Origin: Kribbella sp. VKM Ac-2568
GTDB taxonomy: Bacteria > Actinomycetota > Actinomycetes > Propionibacteriales > Kribbellaceae
Assembly: GCF_004345365.1 (NCBI RefSeq)
Contig: NZ_SLVF01000009.1
Location: forward strand, 1 to 64,000
Direction: 5' to 3'
DNA length: 64,000 bases
A program made the translations under genes and the position numbers. This document shows positions 8,868 to 16,794 of this stretch, in pieces; positions within the stretch are counted from its first letter, which is position 1, and each line of letters starts with the position of its first letter. A model generated the notes under the pieces. It ran no database searches. It was not told the origin of the DNA and was given only the letters and a program-made list of their open reading frames with translations.

Positions 8868-10109
8868 CTAGACCTCCGAGAGGTCGGTGGACGAATCGGC
8901 CAAACGAGCGGGGTCGACCTGCTTCTTGGAGCGGATCAGGTCCTGTACTGCGTCCAGCGAGCCCCAGGTGTTCACGTGCATGCCGGCCAGCACGTGATTG
9001 TCGTCGTCCAGCCAGAACGCCAGGTACGCGCCCGACGCCGGGTCACCCCGGAGCACCACGTGGTACGACGTGCCGCGCGGTACGTCGCCGGCGTACTCCA
9101 TGCCCAGGTCGTACTGATCCGTGAAGAAGTACGGGAGCGCGTCCTGGGTCACCTTCTGGCCGAGCATCGCCTTGGCTGCGGTCTTACCGCTGTCCTTCGC
9201 GTTCTGCCAGTGCTCGACGCGGATCGAGTGGCCGAGCAGCGGGTGATCCCAGCGGACCACGTCACCGGCGGCGTAGACCTCCGGTACGGACGTGCGCAGG
9301 TCCGGCCCGGTGACGATGCCCGAGCCGTCTTCGCGGCTGGCAACCTCGATACCCGCGGCCTCGGCGAGCTCGGTGTTGGGCTGTACGCCGACTCCGACCA
9401 CCACCAGGTCTGCCGGGAGCACGTCGCCGGTGGAGGTACGCACCCCGGTCACGTGGTCGTCGCCTTCGAAGCTCTCGACGCCGACACCGAAGCGCAGGTC
9501 GACGCCGTGCTGACGGTGCAGGTCCGCGTACAGGTCCCCGACCTGCTCCCCCATCACCGACGCGAGCGCGGTCGACTGCGGCTCGATCACGGTGACCTCG
9601 CTGCCACGCTCGCGCGCCGCCGAGGCCGCCTCCAGGCCGATCCACCCGGCGCCGACGACGACCACCCGCGGCTTCGCGGCGTACGCGTCGGTGAGGGCCT
9701 TGGACTCCGCCGCGGTCCGCAGGTAGTTGATGCCGGGCAGGTCCGCTCCCGGCACGTCGAGCTTGCGGACGCGGCTGCCAGTGGCGATCAGGAGCTTGTC
9801 GTACTCGACTTCGGAGCCGTCCGCGAGTGTCACCTTGCGAGCGCCCGTGTCGATCGCGGTCACCTTCGAGCCGAGGCGCAGGTCCACGTTGTTGTCGTCG
9901 TACCACGCGCGGTCGTGGAGCTGAGCGACCTCCGGCTGGTCCTTGCCGAGCAGCACGCCCTTGGACAACGGGGGCCGCTCGTACGGCAGCTCGTTCTCCT
10001 CCCCGATCAGCACGATCGGTCCGGTCCAGCCCTCGGTCCGCAGCGTCTCCGCCGCGGTCGCGCCCGCCAGGCTCGCTCCGACGATTACCATCCGCTCTGA
10101 GTCGCTCAT
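8868..10109 (-). CDS. FAD/NAD(P)H-dependent oxidoreductase (ferredoxin reductase family)
   Basis: A 413-residue flavoprotein with two Rossmann motifs: MVIVGASLAGATAAETLR at the N-terminus for FAD and VVVVGAGWIGLEAASAAR near residue 150 for NAD(P)H. The segment PYERPPLSKG is typical of the putidaredoxin/rubredoxin reductase family, and the end (AFWLDDDNHVLAGMHVN) matches its C-terminal reductase domain. No ferredoxin or P450 gene is adjacent, so the electron acceptor is unknown. It lies between dgt and dnaG, which are neighbours in many relatives. Confidence 0.9.
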   Translation of the reverse strand: MSDSERMVIVGASLAGATAAETLRTEGWTGPIVLIGEENELPYERPPLSKGVLLGKDQPEVAQLHDRAWYDDNNVDLRLGSKVTAIDTGARKVTLADGSEVEYDKLLIATGSRVRKLDVPGADLPGINYLRTAAESKALTDAYAAKPRVVVVGAGWIGLEAASAARERGSEVTVIEPQSTALASVMGEQVGDLYADLHRQHGVDLRFGVGVESFEGDDHVTGVRTSTGDVLPADLVVVGVGVQPNTELAEAAGIEVASREDGSGIVTGPDLRTSVPEVYAAGDVVRWDHPLLGHSIRVEHWQNAKDSGKTAAKAMLGQKVTQDALPYFFTDQYDLGMEYAGDVPRGTSYHVVLRGDPASGAYLAFWLDDDNHVLAGMHVNTWGSLDAVQDLIRSKKQVDPARLADSSTDLSEV

Positions 10110-10224
10110 GGCAAGACATTAATCCTTCAAGCGTCTTCGGGCGCGTTCATCCGGAGATGCGGACGGTAGGAGACACCATGCGGATGCGCCCGGGCGCGAC
10201 TTCCGGGCCCGCATGCGTACTGCG

Positions 10225-11478
10225 TCAGCGGGTGACGAGTTGGGCGTGCCATGCCTGGGCTGAGGGATCGGTCAAGGAGGCGACCTGGTCGATGATCACG
10301 CGGAGCCTGGCGTTGTCGTCGGCCGCCTCGGCGAAGTCGGTGGCGAACGGCAGATCCAGGTGACGCGGCGCCGACTTCCAGAGCGCCTCCACCAGTTCGG
10401 TCAGCAGTTCGCGCTGGACCGCCCTGCGAGCCTGCCGCTCCGGGGAGTTGAGCACGTGGAACATGCCGATCCCCTTGAGCAGCGCGATCTCGGTGCGGAT
10501 CCCGTCCGGCACGATCAGGTCGGCCTCGTAGCGAATCAGCCGGGACCTGCCGAACTGCGCGTGCGTCGCCTGCTCGGCCGCAGTACAGAACCGGCCGATC
10601 AGTTGGCTGGTCAGGTCCTTGAGCCCGCCGAGTGAGCGCCGGCTGTCGTCGAAGGCGGCCCTCGGCCAGTACGGCAGCCCGGTCAGCCGCCGCCAACCCT
10701 CGTCGAGGTCCACATCCGTTGCCTCGGACAAGTAAAACCGCCGCACCGTATCCCAGTACGGCGCCCGCTCGGCGCCGACCTCGTCCAGATCGATGTGATG
10801 GGCAACGATCCCGTCCTCCACGTCGTGCACGGAGTACGCCACGTCGTCCGCGAAGTCCATCACCTGCGCCTCGAGACACCGCCGGTACTGCGGGCCCGGG
10901 CCGGCGGCGGAGTCCACCCCGCGGCGCAACCACTCGAACACCTCGGCGTCATCGTCGTACACCCCGAACTTGCGCTCCCCGTCACGCCGGGGCCACGGGT
11001 ACTTGGTGGCGGCGTCGAGGGTCGCGCGGCTGAGGTTGAGCCCGACGCTGCGACCGGCCGGGTCGAACGTCTTCGACTCCAGCCGGGTCAGCAGTCGCAA
11101 GGTCTGCGCGTTGCCCTCGAAGCCGCCGATCTCCTCGGCCAACTGGTCCAGCGCCCGCTCGCCGTTGTGCCCGAAGGGCGGGTGGCCGAGGTCGTGCGCA
11201 AGGCAGGCCGCGTCCACGATGTCTGGATCGCAGCCGAGGGTGCTCGCCAGTTCGCGACCGATCTGGGCGACCTCGAGGCTGTGGGTCAGCCGGTTCCGGA
11301 CGAAGTCGTCGCTGCCGGCCGTGACCACCTGGGTCTTGGCGGCGAGCCGGCGGAGCGCAGCGCTGTGCAGCACGCGGGCACGGTCGCGCGCGAAGGCCGT
11401 GCGGCCGGGCCGTTTGACCGGCTCCGCCACCCACCGCTCCGCGTCGTGCTCGTCATACCCCTCATGCTGCTTCCTCAT
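10225..11478 (-). CDS. dgt: deoxyguanosinetriphosphate triphosphohydrolase-like protein
   Basis: 417 residues from ATG 11478 (MRKQHEGYDEHDAERWV). HD-domain metal ligands are visible as NRLTHSLEVAQIGRELA and CLAHDLGHPPFGHNGE, the dGTPase signature, with a later CLEAQVMDFADDVAYSVHDVED supplying the last aspartate. The family hydrolyses dNTPs to the nucleoside and triphosphate and trims dNTP pools. It shares strand with dnaG downstream, as in Streptomyces. A longer in-frame start exists upstream but runs through the hairpin and lacks a ribosome site. Confidence 0.93.
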   Translation of the reverse strand: MRKQHEGYDEHDAERWVAEPVKRPGRTAFARDRARVLHSAALRRLAAKTQVVTAGSDDFVRNRLTHSLEVAQIGRELASTLGCDPDIVDAACLAHDLGHPPFGHNGERALDQLAEEIGGFEGNAQTLRLLTRLESKTFDPAGRSVGLNLSRATLDAATKYPWPRRDGERKFGVYDDDAEVFEWLRRGVDSAAGPGPQYRRCLEAQVMDFADDVAYSVHDVEDGIVAHHIDLDEVGAERAPYWDTVRRFYLSEATDVDLDEGWRRLTGLPYWPRAAFDDSRRSLGGLKDLTSQLIGRFCTAAEQATHAQFGRSRLIRYEADLIVPDGIRTEIALLKGIGMFHVLNSPERQARRAVQRELLTELVEALWKSAPRHLDLPFATDFAEAADDNARLRVIIDQVASLTDPSAQAWHAQLVTR

Positions 11479-11527
11479 CAGGGCCCAGACTAACCACCGC
11501 GACCGACACTTTCGCCAACTCCAGTTG

Positions 11528-11579
11528 GCTTGCGTCCGAAGAACTGCCGAGCCGTCTCCGCGGTTCATCGGACGCAAGC
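11528..11579 (-). terminator. long hairpin between the SnoaL-like gene and dgt
   Basis: A perfect 12-bp inverted repeat (GCTTGCGTCCGA / TCGGACGCAAGC) encloses a 28-nt loop that can itself pair (GAAC with GTTC). It starts 7 nt after the SnoaL-like stop and lies before the dgt start. No U tract follows, so it may be a Rho-assisted terminator or an RNA-stability element. Confidence 0.5.
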
Positions 11580-11585
11580 AGACGG

Positions 11586-12014
11586 TCAGCCCCAGCCGCC
11601 CTGGACCATCGTCTGGAAGTGCCACTCGCCGGCGACCTTGAGCAACAGGTCGCCGTACCGGATCGGCTGGGTGTGGCCGCCGTACGTCATCGTGCCGTCG
11701 GTGATCACGAAGACCAGGCTGGCGGACAGGAAGTGCGGCGTCCGGCTCGTCTCCATCGTGACGTCACCGCCGCCGCCCATCACCTCGGCCATCTGGGCCA
11801 CGAACCCGGCCCGGTCGAACTGCTCCGCCTTCGCCTGCCCCTTGCCGTCGTCGGTCACCTCGTTCAGAGGAAATAAGGCCTGGTCGGCCATCCCCTCGTA
11901 GTCCTGCGCCGCCGCCAGCCCGTCGTACCGCTCGAACCAGGCCTGGACGCCGGCCAGATCCGCCGCGTCCGGAACGTACCCGGACGTGCTGGGCATGCTC
12001 TGCGTCTCGCTCAA
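11586..12014 (-). CDS. SnoaL/NTF2-like polyketide-cyclase-fold protein
   Basis: 142 residues from TTG 12014, chosen because a perfect GGAGGAG lies 6 nt upstream; in-frame starts further up lack one. The protein has the cone-shaped NTF2 pattern: VQAWFERYDGLAAAQDYEGM as helix 1, ETSRTPHFLSASLVFVITDG and LLKVAGEWHFQTMVQGGWG as the terminal strands. Members of this fold bind or isomerise small molecules, or act as cryptic enzymes; nothing here fixes the ligand. A palindrome lies 36 bp upstream of the start. Confidence 0.8.
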   Translation of the reverse strand: MSETQSMPSTSGYVPDAADLAGVQAWFERYDGLAAAQDYEGMADQALFPLNEVTDDGKGQAKAEQFDRAGFVAQMAEVMGGGGDVTMETSRTPHFLSASLVFVITDGTMTYGGHTQPIRYGDLLLKVAGEWHFQTMVQGGWG

Positions 12015-12049
12015 AACGAACTCCTCCACACCGTCGAGAACCAAACTTC

Positions 12050-12060
12050 GTACAGTGTAC
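12050..12060. promoter_or_regulatory. 11-bp palindrome, candidate operator
   Basis: GTACAGTGTAC is a perfect inverted repeat (5+1+5). On the minus strand it contains TACACT, a plausible -10 hexamer for the SnoaL-like gene, so a repressor bound here would block that promoter. The regulator is not identified. Confidence 0.4.
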
Positions 12061-12114
12061 CCAGTTAGCCGATCCGTTCAAACCTCTGCCCTCAAGAGAG
12101 CCGGAAGGACAGGA

Positions 12115-12723
12115 TCAGGCGGTGCAGTAGCGGAGCCAGACGACGCCGCCCTCGAAGGTCTCGCTGTTCGCGAGCCGCAGGTCCAGGCGATCGGCGAACG
12201 ACCCATGCCACCGCGCAGCCGAGCCAACGACGACCGGATGCACGAGCAGGCTGACCTCGTCGATCAACCCCAGCTCCAGCAGTACTCCGACCAGCGCGCC
12301 GCCGCTGTCGACGCGGACGACCTGAGCGCCTCGCCGGCCGAGCAGCTCGAGGGCCTCGGCGAGGTCGACCCGGTCATAGCCGGTGACGATCTCCTGGATC
12401 TTGCTGTCGGGTTCCCGCGCCGGGGTCTGGTCGGAGTACAGCGCGATCACGTCCGACCAGTAGCCGAGCTCGCGCAGGATCTCCAGGGAGCGGACGCGGC
12501 GGCGGCTGTCCACCACCGCGAGCAGCGGACCGGCGGCGCGTGGACCCGGCCGCTCGGCGACACGGACCGCGCTCTCCTGGGCCAGGATCGTGTCCGCGCC
12601 GGCCAGCGTCACGTCCTCCTGCCACAGCGTCGCCATCGCGTAGAAGCGCGCTTGATCGGCCTCGAACCCGGTTGTCGCACCGTCGATCGAGACCGCCAGA
12701 TGAGCCACCACATGAGGCCGCAT
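12115..12723 (-). CDS. dihydrofolate reductase/RibD C-terminal family reductase
   Basis: 202 residues from ATG 12723 (MRPHVVAHLAVSIDGATTGF). The opening strand with SIDG, the VTLAGADTILAQ segment, LLAVVDSRRRVRS and the final VVRVDSGGALVGVLLELGL are landmarks of the RibD C-terminal/bacterial bifunctional deaminase-reductase fold, which binds NADPH. It is a stand-alone domain without the deaminase half, and no riboflavin gene is near, so the substrate is unknown. It is divergent from the ArsR-type regulator at 12807, which may control it. Confidence 0.85.
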   Translation of the reverse strand: MRPHVVAHLAVSIDGATTGFEADQARFYAMATLWQEDVTLAGADTILAQESAVRVAERPGPRAAGPLLAVVDSRRRVRSLEILRELGYWSDVIALYSDQTPAREPDSKIQEIVTGYDRVDLAEALELLGRRGAQVVRVDSGGALVGVLLELGLIDEVSLLVHPVVVGSAARWHGSFADRLDLRLANSETFEGGVVWLRYCTA

Positions 12724-12760
12724 ATCCCCGAACCTAGAGATCACCGCCGACAGAAATCTT

Positions 12761-12789
12761 CCAGAGGACCCTTTGCAGAGGACTCTTGG
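12761..12789. promoter_or_regulatory. tandem 14-bp direct repeat in a divergent promoter
   Basis: Two adjacent copies of CAGAGGACYCTTKG (12762-12775 and 12776-12789) lie between the reductase (-) and the ArsR-type gene (+), ending 17 bp before the latter's ATG. Half-sites CCAGAG and CTCTTGG also give dyad symmetry. It is a good candidate binding site for the ArsR-type protein. Confidence 0.5.
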
Positions 12790-12806
12790 CAAGTTACCGT
12801 GAGGCC

Positions 12807-13388
12807 ATGGACCGACCGATGCGACGGATCGACGCGCGCAGCCTCCGCGGACTCGCTCATCCCCTGCGCATGCAGATCCTGGAGTTGCTGGAGCTCGACG
12901 GGCCGGCCACCTCGACCGGCCTGTCGGCGCGGCTCGGCGAGAGCACGGGCACGATCAGCTGGCACCTGCGGCTGCTCGCGGAGCACGGCTACATCGAGGA
13001 AGAGGTCGACCGCGGGACCAAGCGCGAGCGCTGGTGGAGGGTGCCGCAGGGGCAGACCGTGCTGAACCCGGCCGACTTCCGCGACGACCCCGAGACCAGC
13101 GGTGCGCTCAAGGTCTACCTACGGCATTTGGTAGAGCAGTACTTCGAGCGCGTGCGGCGGTATGTGGCTGAGGACTGGCCCGGCGAGTGGCAGCACGCGG
13201 CCGCACTCTCCGACTGGCGAGACCTCAAGCTCACCCCGGAGCAACTGATCGCACTCAACGACGACCTCACCGCCGTCATCGACCGCCACACCGAGCAGAA
13301 CAAGACGGCCCTTGCGGAAAACACCGGCGACGAGCGGGCCATGCCTGTTGTGGTGCAGTTGCAGTCGTTCCCGCGGCGGCGGCAGTGA
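12807..13388 (+). CDS. ArsR-like winged-helix transcriptional regulator
   Basis: 193 residues. The N-terminal winged helix is clear: LRGLAHPLRMQILELLELDG, then SARLGESTGTISWHLRLLAE as the recognition helix, then HGYIEEEVDRGTKRERWWRV as the wing. The C-terminal half is helical, as in the HTH_20 group of ArsR-like proteins, and no metal-binding cysteine pair is seen. ATG 12807 was chosen as the first start after GTGAGG. Its stop overlaps the GTG of the MFS transporter by 2 nt within GTGA, so the two are translationally coupled and the regulator probably controls the exporter. Confidence 0.9.
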   Translation: MDRPMRRIDARSLRGLAHPLRMQILELLELDGPATSTGLSARLGESTGTISWHLRLLAEHGYIEEEVDRGTKRERWWRVPQGQTVLNPADFRDDPETSGALKVYLRHLVEQYFERVRRYVAEDWPGEWQHAAALSDWRDLKLTPEQLIALNDDLTAVIDRHTEQNKTALAENTGDERAMPVVVQLQSFPRRRQ

Positions 13389-14662
13389 GTCTGCTGGTCC
13401 GGCACCGCGACTTCCGGTTGCTGTGGACGGGCGAGACGGTCAGCCGGTTCGGCAGTGCGGTGTCCACCGTCGCACTCCCGCTGATCGCCGTATCGGTGCT
13501 ACAGGCAACAACCTTCGAGGTCGGCCTGCTGAGCGCCGCGGCCTGGCTGCCGTGGCTCGTCATCGGCCTGCCGGTCGGCGCCTGGGTCGACCGCCTGCCC
13601 CGCCGCCCGCTCATGCAGCTCGCCTCGGCGGCCTCTCTGCTCCTCTTCGCCACCATCCCCCTCGCAGCCGGAGCAGACCTGCTCACAATCCAACTATTAC
13701 TGCCGATCGCGGTCCTGACAGGCATCGCGGCCGTGCTCTTCCAGACCGCCTACACCGCCTACCTCCCCACCCTCCTCGACCCACACGACCAGGCCGAAGG
13801 CAACGCAAAGCTCCACGGCAGCGCCTCCGCCGCGCAGATCGCCGGAGTCGGCTGCGGCGGCCTGATCGTCCAGCTGACCGGAGCCGTCAACGGCATGCTC
13901 GTCGACGCCTCGACCTTCCTCATCGCCCTGCTCTGCCTGACCCTGATCCGCCACCGCGAGCCAGCCATCCACACGGCGAACCACCCAGCCCTGGCCAAGG
14001 AGGTCCTCGCCGGACTTCGGCTGGTCGCCGGTGACGTCTGGCTCCGCACGCTGACAATCTTCGGCGGCGTCTCGAATCTCGCACTGATGGGCTACCAGTC
14101 GATCATCGTGGTCTTCCTGGTCCGCGAGGTCGGCGTCTCGGCGGGGGTGGTCGGCGCGATGATCGCCGTCGCCAGCAGCGGCGGAGTCGCCGGCGCTTTC
14201 GCAGCCCGCCGCGTCGCCGCCAGAGTCGGTACTGCGCGCGCCACCCTCCTGTTCGAGCTGATCCTCCCGACCGCGGCACTCCTGATTCCCCTGACCAGCA
14301 AGGGCGCAGGACTGACCCTCTACATGGTCGGCGGATTCTGCATCGGCGTCGGGGTGGTCGGCGGCAACACGATCAAGGCGACCTTCCACCAGTCCTACTG
14401 CCCACCCGAACTCCGCGGCCGACTCGCAGCGAGCGCGTCGTTCCTCAACTTCGGCACGATCCCCCTCGGCGCCGTCCTCGGCGGCACGCTGGGCGAAGTA
14501 CTGGGCCTCCGTACGGCGCTGTGGATCACCACCGCGGGTGTTCCCCTGGCCGGTCTGATCCTGCTCTTCTCCCCGATCAGAGGAACGCGGGATCTACCCG
14601 ATCACCACGGCAGCGCAGTACCGGCGGTGGCTGCCGCTTCGAGTCGGGCACGGATGGACTGA
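13385..14662 (+). CDS. MFS exporter
   Basis: 425 residues starting VSLLVRHRDFRLLWTGETVS at GTG 13385. The family signature loop after helix 2 reads GAWVDRLPRRPLMQL, and the hydrophobic profile fits 12 spans. The opening RDFRLLW.G..VS..G is typical of the enterobactin-exporter-like/DHA3 group. Coupling to an ArsR-like regulator suggests inducible efflux of a small molecule. The last 61 bp overlap the oppositely oriented TetR gene. Confidence 0.9.
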   Translation: MSLLVRHRDFRLLWTGETVSRFGSAVSTVALPLIAVSVLQATTFEVGLLSAAAWLPWLVIGLPVGAWVDRLPRRPLMQLASAASLLLFATIPLAAGADLLTIQLLLPIAVLTGIAAVLFQTAYTAYLPTLLDPHDQAEGNAKLHGSASAAQIAGVGCGGLIVQLTGAVNGMLVDASTFLIALLCLTLIRHREPAIHTANHPALAKEVLAGLRLVAGDVWLRTLTIFGGVSNLALMGYQSIIVVFLVREVGVSAGVVGAMIAVASSGGVAGAFAARRVAARVGTARATLLFELILPTAALLIPLTSKGAGLTLYMVGGFCIGVGVVGGNTIKATFHQSYCPPELRGRLAASASFLNFGTIPLGAVLGGTLGEVLGLRTALWITTAGVPLAGLILLFSPIRGTRDLPDHHGSAVPAVAAASSRARMD

Positions 14663-15234
14663 CGCGCCTGGGCATAGACCCGGCCGTCGCCGTCCCGCAG
14701 GAGTGACGCCATGTTCGCGGAGTCGTAGAAGGCATTCAGCTCGAAGGCCAGCTGCACCGGATCGGCTGCGAGCTCGCCGCGATCGACCGCTTCGGTGATG
14801 GTCTGCTCGACGAGCTGGATCCACTCGCGGTTCACCTCGGCCAGGAAGTCGTGCACCGGGCCGCGGCGAGCGCCGTACTCGTGGGAGGCCTTGGCGAAGA
14901 AGCAGCCGCCCGGGAAGACGCGGCGCTTCGAGTACTCGAGCCAGCTCTCGCTCAACGCCCAGACCCGGCCGAGGCCGGGCTCGACCGCGAAGGCGGGCTC
15001 CACGACGGAGGTCGCGTAGATCCGCCGGGCCGCGCGGATGGTCGCCAGCTGCAGCTCCTCCTTGGAGCCGAAGTGCGCGAACAGGCCGCTTTTGCTGATC
15101 TCCAGCTCCTTGGCGAGCCGGCCGATCGACAGCCCTTCGAGGCCGTCCACCGAGGCGATGTCGACCGCCTTCCGCAGCACAGCCCGCCGCGTCTGGTCGC
15201 CCCGCACCAGCCGTCCGTCGACACGCGTCTCCAC
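14602..15234 (-). CDS. TetR family transcriptional regulator
   Basis: 210 residues from GTG 15234, which sits 5 nt after a perfect AGGAGG. The DNA-binding domain is RRAVLRKAVDIASVDGLEGL, then SIGRLAKELEISKSGLFAHF, then GSKEELQLATI. The C-terminal half matches the TetR_C_6/YxaF type (FPGGCFFAKASHEYGARRGP). A palindrome with ATACGA/TCGTAT arms at 15295 lies between it and the divergent gene at 15350, the likely target. Its 3' end overlaps the MFS gene. Confidence 0.92.
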   Translation of the reverse strand: METRVDGRLVRGDQTRRAVLRKAVDIASVDGLEGLSIGRLAKELEISKSGLFAHFGSKEELQLATIRAARRIYATSVVEPAFAVEPGLGRVWALSESWLEYSKRRVFPGGCFFAKASHEYGARRGPVHDFLAEVNREWIQLVEQTITEAVDRGELAADPVQLAFELNAFYDSANMASLLRDGDGRVYAQARQSIRARLEAAATAGTALPW

Positions 15235-15266
15235 CGCCACCTCCTGTTCGGGTGATCTTAGTTCGG

Positions 15267-15310
15267 TTGACGGGAGCACAGACACGAACTAATAATACGA
15301 TCGTTCGTAT
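15267..15310 (+). promoter_or_regulatory. promoter with overlapping TetR-type operator
   Basis: TTGACG (15267-15272), a 17-bp spacer and TAATAA (15290-15295) form a near-consensus promoter for the gene at 15350. The inverted repeat ATACGA-TCGT-TCGTAT (15295-15310) covers the end of the -10 and the expected start of transcription. An outer pair ACGAAC/GTTCGT adds symmetry. The arrangement predicts repression by the adjacent divergent TetR protein. Confidence 0.7.
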
Positions 15311-15349
15311 AGTTTCCATAGAGCTTCCACGCCGTCAGGAACGGACCTC

Positions 15350-15943
15350 ATGACCTCAGTGCTGAGCGACCTCGATCCCCGCACCCTCGACCAGTCCGCC
15401 ACGTCCCTCTGCCTGACCGCGGTCACCGCCGTCCGGCCGGACCAGCTCGATCTGCCCACGCCCTGTTCGGAGTGGAATCTGGGCGAGCTGATCGCTCACC
15501 TCGTCGCGGAGAACCGCGGCTTCGCGGCGAACGCGACCGGCGTGACCGATCGCGTCGCCTGGAAGCCCGGGCCGCCCGACGAGATCACGCTGGCGAAGTT
15601 CCCGGCCTCGGTCGACAAGGTCACCGCGGCCTTCGAGGAGTACGCCGTACTGGAGCGGCCGGTGGAGGTTCGGGAGTTCGGGGTGTTCCCCGGCCGGGTC
15701 GCCGTGGCGATGCACTTCGTCGACTATCTGGTGCACGCGTGGGACGTCGCGCGAGCGATCGGACGGCCCGACCCCATTCCCGACAAGCTGGCCGAAGCCG
15801 CCCTGCGATTGAGCCCGCTGTTCCCGGTCGAACGACCCGCGGGCGGCGCATTCGCGGCCGTAGTACCGGTGGATGCGGACGCTCCGGCGAGTGAGCGGCT
15901 GCTCGGGCTGGTCGGGCGCGACCCGAAGTGGAGCGCGCGATGA
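15350..15943 (+). CDS. TIGR03086-type DinB-like metal-binding protein (mycothiol maleylpyruvate isomerase family)
   Basis: 197 residues. Landmarks of the family are LDLPTPCSEWNLGELIAHLV near residue 40, giving the first metal histidine, and VAVAMHFVDYLVHAWDVARAIG, giving the HxxDxxxHxWD motif. Such proteins form four-helix DinB bundles that bind a divalent metal, and the characterised members use mycothiol as cofactor. Its stop overlaps the next gene as ATGA, so the two are co-translated. It is driven from the TetR-controlled promoter at 15267. Confidence 0.88.
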   Translation: MTSVLSDLDPRTLDQSATSLCLTAVTAVRPDQLDLPTPCSEWNLGELIAHLVAENRGFAANATGVTDRVAWKPGPPDEITLAKFPASVDKVTAAFEEYAVLERPVEVREFGVFPGRVAVAMHFVDYLVHAWDVARAIGRPDPIPDKLAEAALRLSPLFPVERPAGGAFAAVVPVDADAPASERLLGLVGRDPKWSAR

Positions 15944-16794
15944 TCCTCGAGGCGGTGCGAGCGAGCTTGAAGGTATTACCGCCGACCATCGCGGGGCGGG
16001 TCGCGTTCGAGCTTTGGCGGCGGCCGTTCAAGCGCGGCCAGGTGCGCGAGAGCGAACGCGAGGTCCACGAGGCAGCCACGGTCGAGGTGGTCGATGGAGT
16101 CGTCACCTACGCGTGGGGCGACGGCGCCCGGCCGGTCTTACTCGTGCATGGCTGGCGCTCCCGCGCATCCCGGTTCCACAAGTTCGTGACGCGCCTGGTC
16201 GAGCTCGGCTACAGCCCGGTCTCGTACGACGCACCCGGGCACGGCGACTCACCCGGCGCGGCCGGCACGATCCTCGACCACCAGCGGATCATCCGGGGCC
16301 TGCAGGACCGGCACGGACCGTTCGAGGGCGCGATCGCACACTCCCTCGGCGTGCCCTTCGTCCTGTACGCGATCCGCGAGGGTGTCTGCGTCGAGCGCGT
16401 GGTGACGATCAGCGGCCTCGCCGACTTCGGCTATCTCGCCGACGCCTTCTGCCGGGAGCTCGGACTCGGAGCCAAGGCGAACGCATCGCTGCGGCGCTCG
16501 ATCGAGCGCCGGCTGTTCGACGGGGACGACGGGATCTGGACCAGGTACTCCGTGGCCGCCGGCGACGTCGACCTGCTGGCGATCCACAACGACGAGGACG
16601 ACGTCGTGGATCCCACCCAGGCGCCGGTGCTGCTGGCGAAGTACGGGCCGCGGGCGCACTTCCTGCAGACCAACGGCCTCGGTCATCGCCGGATCATGAC
16701 CGATCCGGAGGTGATCACCGAGGCCGTGGCCTTCGTTCAGGACTCGCTCGGCGTGGACTCAGATGTCGCGGAACGTCTCGATCTGGGCGCCTAG
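15940..16794 (+). CDS. alpha/beta hydrolase
   Basis: 284 residues from ATG 15940, overlapping the preceding stop as ATGA; a GTG at 15928 is the alternative. The fold is shown by VLLVHGWRSRASRF (oxyanion loop), SYDAPGHGDSPGA, and the nucleophile elbow AIAHSLGVPF, where the usual first glycine of GxSxG is alanine. The acid and base probably lie in HNDEDDVVDPTQ and NGLGHRRI. Pairing with a mycothiol-isomerase-like protein under a TetR operator suggests catabolism or detoxification of a xenobiotic. The end overlaps the MurA-like gene by 36 bp. Confidence 0.88.
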   Translation: MILEAVRASLKVLPPTIAGRVAFELWRRPFKRGQVRESEREVHEAATVEVVDGVVTYAWGDGARPVLLVHGWRSRASRFHKFVTRLVELGYSPVSYDAPGHGDSPGAAGTILDHQRIIRGLQDRHGPFEGAIAHSLGVPFVLYAIREGVCVERVVTISGLADFGYLADAFCRELGLGAKANASLRRSIERRLFDGDDGIWTRYSVAAGDVDLLAIHNDEDDVVDPTQAPVLLAKYGPRAHFLQTNGLGHRRIMTDPEVITEAVAFVQDSLGVDSDVAERLDLGA

